NCBI GenBank assembly: GCA_028829895.1
Contig: CM054179.1
Span: forward strand, 111,487,221 to 111,551,220
Length of the DNA stretch: 64,000 nucleotides
Source of the DNA: Sinotaia quadrata
Lineage: Eukaryota; Mollusca; Gastropoda; Architaenioglossa; Viviparidae
Direction of reading: 5' to 3'
The translations under genes and the position numbers were made by a program. The notes beneath the pieces were generated by a model that was given only the letters and a program-made list of their open reading frames with translations, had not been told where the DNA came from and made no database searches. Below are positions 59,010-64,000 of this stretch, piece by piece. Numbering within the stretch: the stretch's first letter is position 1; every line of letters starts with the position of its first letter.

Positions 59010-60180
59010 GTTGAAGATAAATTGTATTAGCAATGAACAGATAAGATTGTGTATTAAAGAAGTATTAGCAATGAACAGATAAGATTGTGTATTAAAGATG
59101 AATTGTATTAGCAATGAACAGGTAAGATTGTGTATTAAAGATGAATTGTATTGTATTAGCAATGAACAAATAAGATTGTGTATTAAAATGTATTAGCAAT
59201 GAACAGGTGAGATTGTGTATTAAAGATGAATTGTATTAGCAATGAACAGGTAAGATTGTGTATTAAAGATGAATTGTATTGTATTAGCAATGAACAAATA
59301 AGATTGTGTATTAAAATGTATTAGCAATGAACAGGTGAGATTGTGTATTAAAGATGAATTGTATTAGCAATGAACAGGCAAAATTGTGTACTAAATATGT
59401 ATTAGCACTGAACAGGTAAGATTGTGTATTAAAGTTTATTTTATTAGTAATGAAAAAGTAATATAGTGTATTAAGATGAATTATATTAGCAATGAACATG
59501 TCTAATTGTGTATTAAAATACAATTTTATTATTGTTGAGCTCGTAAGATTGTGTATTAAAGATTAATTTTATTACCAATGAACAGGTAAGATTGTGTATT
59601 CAAGTTGAATTTACTTAGCAATGAGCACGTGAAATTGTGTGTTAAAGACGAATTTTATTAGCCATGAACAAGCAAGATTGTGTATTGAAGACGAATTTTA
59701 TTAGCCATGAACAAGCAAGATTGTGTATTGAAGACGAATTTTATTAGCAATGAACAAGCAAGGTTGTGTATTGAAGACGAATTTTATTAGCCATGTACAA
59801 GCAAGATTGTGTATTGAAGACGAATTTTATTAGCAATGAACAAGCAAGATTGTGTATTGAAGACGAATTTTATTAGCAATGAACAAGCAAGATTGTGTAT
59901 TGAAGACGAATTTTTATTAGCAATGAACAGGTAAGATAATGTATTGAAGATGAATTGTATTAGCAATGAGCATGTCATATTGTGTATTAAAGATACATTT
60001 ATAGTAATGAACAGGTCATATTGTGTATTAAAGATACATTTATAGTAATGAACAGCAAGATTGCATATTAAAGATGGACTTTATTAGTACTTTATTAGTA
60101 ATGCAATGTAAGATTATATTAAAGATTAATTTTATTAGCAATGTACAGGTAAGATTGTATTAACGTTGGCTGTTATTAGT
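59010..60180. repeat. Large minisatellite, about 42 bp x 25
   Basis: Unit TTAGCAATGAACAGGTAAGA plus TTGTGTATTAAAGATGAATT; homogeneous in the middle, degenerate at both edges. Confidence 0.95.
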
Positions 60181-60284
60181 AATAAACAGGTAAATTATAT
60201 ATTAAATATCTATTGATCAGTAATGAGTATTAAAGATGGACATTATCAGTAATGAACAAACAAGCTTCTCTTTTCTAGTTTAAA

Positions 60285-60645
60285 GTGTTCATTGATCTGA
60301 GAGTGTAGACAAAGTGTTGATTCTGAGAGTGTAGACAGTGTTGATTATGATCGTGTAGACAAAGTGCTGATTATGATAGTGTGGACAAAGTGCTGATTAT
60401 GATAGTGTGGACAAAGTGCTGATTATGAGAGTGTGACAAAGTGCTGATTATGAGAGTGTGACAAAGTGCTGATTATGAGAGTGTGACAAAGTGCTGATTA
60501 TGATAGTGTGGACAAAGTGCTGATTATGATAGTGTGGACAAAGTGCTGATTATGAGAGTGTGACAAAGTGCTGATTATGAGAGTGTGACAAAGTGCTGAT
60601 TATGAGAGTGTGGACAAAGTGCTGATTATGAGAGTGGCGTTTGCA
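60285..60645. repeat. Minisatellite, about 26 bp x 13
   Basis: Unit GCTGATTATGAGAGTGTGGA with 24- and 26-bp variants. Confidence 0.95.
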
Positions 60646-60649
60646 AGCA

Positions 60650-62735
60650 AAAGTCAGAATGTGCTGAAAGCCTGTCTGTCGGCCATAAACTAGTGAATAA
60701 TTTATCATGACAATTGATTGAGGTCAAACACTCCAGGTGGCTTTTGATAAACCCCCATTAGCATCACTCACGAATGTTGAACAGGAGCAAGGATATGTAC
60801 AAACATTACAAGTGTGGATTTTACATGAAGTGAAGATGATAAGAAATGCTGTAAAGATAAATGGAAATTAACAAAGAATTTATATAAAATAAATAATAAA
60901 AAATCAAATTACAACCCCCAATTACAATTTCCAATTGTACGTTAGTCTGTTTCAGAGAGATTTAGCTCCCCTTAAATTTCGTCTTCCTATCTTCTAGTCT
61001 CTCCTAAGGAAAGTTTATATCACTTCTATAATTTTTCTCACTTTCAGTTCTTTTTTTCTTTTCCACTCAAACGTTTTTATAAGAGTTTGTGGGAATAGAT
61101 TTACACTCTTTGATATTATTGTCTTATAGTGTACTTATCTGCTTCACTGCCTGTTGAAGTTTCTCTTTTAGCACCCATACATACACATGCAGAATGGATA
61201 GCTTACGTCATAATGTGTAGGTCATAAATCACGTCATGCATTCTCTCATATAACCCAGCTTAGATGTCTAGGCTAGATTTGTTGAAGAGGGTGATGTCAA
61301 CAGCAATTCCAAAACCAAAAGGAATTTAATCAGTATTACATGAAGAGAAAATGAAAGAATATGATTGAAGAACAACGGACCAACCCTGCAAATAATGATG
61401 CAGTGATAAATGTTTGTTTACAATGAAGTTAATATTGGTTTCTTGTCAAGATTTAATCTTTCTGCTCACAATTCCACTAAACTGAAAAGAAGCATAGATT
61501 AAAAATATACATAACATAATATTCTATATACACAAAATCTTTAACTGCAACTTTCACACAATAACAAAATAGTTGTACCTTTCCATTCTGCAAAACCAAA
61601 GGGTCCAAAGTAAAACTATATGATGATTCCTGAATTTCTATTCACAAAATCATTAGTTCTTTTTATAAGTCTTTTTAGACTTTCCACACAGACGTTTTAC
61701 AATCTTTTTACCGACATCAGACTAGATATCCCTCAGTCAAAATGAGGATGACTCTGAGACAAGTAATTAATATTTTGTTGGTTTATCGTACTTATTACCT
61801 ATGTCATGTGATGTTTATGGCACGCTCTGACGCAAAATCAAGGTATTCTCTCATGCCTACTCATTCACAAAATGGAAAACATGCCTCATTAATCCCCCCT
61901 CCGAACTTCCGACTTTCCACTGATATCTGACCAAGGTTTGGCTACTACTGTGACAAGGCCGGATTTACAAAATTAAAAAAATATTTAAAAATTGAATATT
62001 TTAGTTAGTTTCCATTTGACCTACACTAAGTCTTATCTGGAAAACATCTATCCACCTCTAATTGTGTCTTGGATACTTAAGTCAAATATACATCACTTTA
62101 ACTTTCCTTTTTCCAAAGCTCTTTGTGCATCTAGAATTAATTCATTTTATTATTTTAATATTTATTGATATGAGACTGGGCAAAGTTGTATACCCTAGTC
62201 TCATGAGAGAATGACAAAACCTAGATGAAGTATTAACTTTTGCGTGGGTTTTAAATGCCAAGGTATGCTGAAAGCCTTGGCATAGTAATAACTGTAAGAA
62301 TGGGACTTTAAACGCCAGAGCATGCCGAAAAGTTGTGGTGACTGAGTGAAGTAGCATGAAATTAAGTATTAAATTAGTAGCATTAGGTAATTAGTATTGA
62401 AAAAGGTTTAAATGAACTAAAAGTAACTTTAGTCAGGCCCAGGTGTGCACGTGTGTATATTTGTGTTTGAGAGAAAGAGAGAGAAAGGGAGAGAGAGAGA
62501 GAGAGAGAGAGAGATGGACAGAGAGTAAGACAGTAGATAAAAATAGCGAAGGGAGATAGTGTGAGGGTATGAGAGTGAGAAAAGAATGCTGGAAAAGGTG
62601 CAGTCATGTCGGAATAGTGTCTGAGATGGGAGTGTTGATTGGACAACAGGATTATCGTATTGTAACATTGTCAGCAATTGACTTGGTCAAAAATACCATC
62701 GTGTTGTAACATTGGCCGTCGTATGCCTGGTCAGC
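60650..62735. other. Intergenic DNA with nothing recognisable
   Basis: AT-rich, a GA run at 62470-62515, and no exon that I could support on either strand. Confidence 0.55.
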
Positions 62736-62739
62736 AAGA

Positions 62740-63120
62740 CTATTGCGTTATAACAGTTAATGTTGTTTGACTGATCAAGAAGACTATCGTGTTGTAACTG
62801 TGATTTTCGTATATGACAGGCCAACAAGACCACCGCGTTGTAACTGTGTTTGTCAAGAAGACTATTGTGTTGTAACTGTGATTGTCAAGATGACTATTGT
62901 GTTGTAACTGTGATTGTCAAGAACACTATTGTGTTGTAACTGTGATGGCAGAAGATTATTGTATTGTAACTGTGATTGTCAAGAAGACTATTGCGTTGTA
63001 ACTGTGATTGTCAAAAGATAATTGTGTTGTAACTGTTATTGTCAAAAAGACTATCGTGTTGTAACTGTGATTGTCGTATGTCTGGTCAACAAAACTATTG
63101 TGTTATAACTGTTATGGAAG
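62740..63120. repeat. Minisatellite, about 32 bp x 11
   Basis: Unit TGTTGTAACTGTGATTGTCA plus AGAAGACTATTG. Confidence 0.9.
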
Positions 63121-63204
63121 CTAGGTCTACCTAAACCAGATTTACTGTATTTTTTAATAATTCTTTCATGGCTCCAAATGACATGGACTTGGTTAGAGTT
63201 GAAT

Positions 63205-63845
63205 CCCCAGCATCTTGAATTGAGAGGGAAAAAGGACAAAATAGTTTAACGAACAGAGAGGAAAAAGACAATAGTTTAATGAATAGAGAGGAGGAAATAC
63301 AATAGTTTAACGAATAGAGAGAAAAAAGACAATAGTTTAATGAATAGAGAGGAGGAAATACAATAGTTTAACGTATATAGAGGAAAAAGACAATAGTTTA
63401 ATGAATAGAGAGGAGGAAATACAATAGTTTAACGTATATAGAGGAAAAAGACAATAGTTTAATGAATAGAGAGGAGGAAATACAATAGTTTAACGTATAT
63501 AGAGGAAAAAGACAATAGTTTAATGAATAGAGAGGAGGAAATACAATAGTTTAACGTATATAGAGGAAACAGACAATAGTTTAATGAATAGAGAGGAGGA
63601 AATACAATAGTTTAACGTATATAGAGGAAAAAGACAATAGTTTAATGAATAGAGAGGAGGAAATACAATAGTTTAACGTATATAGAGGAAAAAGACAATA
63701 GTTTAATGAATAGAGAGGAGGAAATACAATAGTTTAACGTATATAGAGGAAAAAGACAATAGTTTAATAAATAGAGAGGAGGAAATACAATAGTTTAACG
63801 TATATAGAGGAAAAAGACAATAGTATAACGAGCAGAGAGGTAGCC
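63205..63845. repeat. Minisatellite, 61 bp x 10
   Basis: Unit CAATAGTTTAACGTATATAG plus TTTAATGAATAGAGAGGAGG. The first copies use a different half unit. It ends 155 bp before the window end. Confidence 0.95.
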
Positions 63846-64000
63846 AACTTACATTGTACTCTGCTCATTTGTGTGAACAAAGTAAAGAATGAATGGAACC
63901 TGAACAAAATTATTATAAAGGGTTCATAGATAATTTAGAAAAAAATTCAAAGGCTATCTAAGGACTTTTTAAGAGTTGAGCATTATAATCAAGGACTACC

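Noticed and set aside
62383..62677. Ser/Leu-rich ORFs near 62.5 kb
   Set aside because: They arise from a GA/CT simple repeat.

Overview
The window is animal nuclear DNA: AT-rich, intron-rich, full of microsatellites and minisatellites, with decayed LINE-type retrotransposons. The style (long introns, CTAT/CA arrays, immunoglobulin-superfamily receptors with short tyrosine-bearing tails) fits a mollusc, most likely a gastropod. That placement is inference; no diagnostic marker gene is present. I see no prokaryotic features, rRNA, intact tRNA or CRISPR.

The coding content is a cluster of three related multi-exon genes for type I membrane proteins of the immunoglobulin superfamily (IgSF), reconstructed here by hand from splice sites and reading phase. 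Gene A (+, 1053-14167, 6 exons, about 683 aa) encodes a signal peptide, two Ig-like domains, a Ser/Thr/Pro-rich stalk with a 12-aa coding minisatellite, a transmembrane (TM) helix and a long cytoplasmic tail. Gene B (-, 42085 to 19754, 8 core exons plus two optional ones, about 557 aa) encodes a signal peptide, a split V-like first domain, two Ig-like domains, a TM helix and a tyrosine-rich tail. Gene C (-, 54115 to 49420, 7 exons seen, signal exon not found) has the same layout as gene B. Nearly all introns are phase 1, so the domain exons are interchangeable modules. The exception is the phase-0 intron inside the V-like domain of B and C, preceded in both genes by an exon of exactly 140 nt.

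The genes share specific marks: a C-x-C Ig domain with a W-x-G-Y-[ST]-[ND]-T signature in all three, a second C-x-C-N-A-T-W Ig domain in B and C, a basic stop-transfer K-R-K after the TM helix in A and B, and a tail motif D-[IV]-Y-A-V shared by A and B although they lie on opposite strands. A and B converge; C lies upstream of B on the same strand. The set looks like a small receptor family signalling through phosphotyrosine motifs, comparable in plan, not necessarily in descent, to vertebrate Siglec, LILR or FcRL families.

The rest is non-coding. It holds more than 40 tandem arrays, at least two dispersed repeat families with partial copies inside introns, LINE fragments (an endonuclease piece near 6.2-6.8 kb, an ORF1/5'UTR piece near 47.7-49.0 kb with an inverted 5'UTR copy near 51.3 kb, and a reverse-transcriptase C-terminal piece near 46.2-46.6 kb), and a large imperfect palindrome near 20.9 kb. 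From 54.3 kb to the end I found only tandem arrays and unannotatable DNA.
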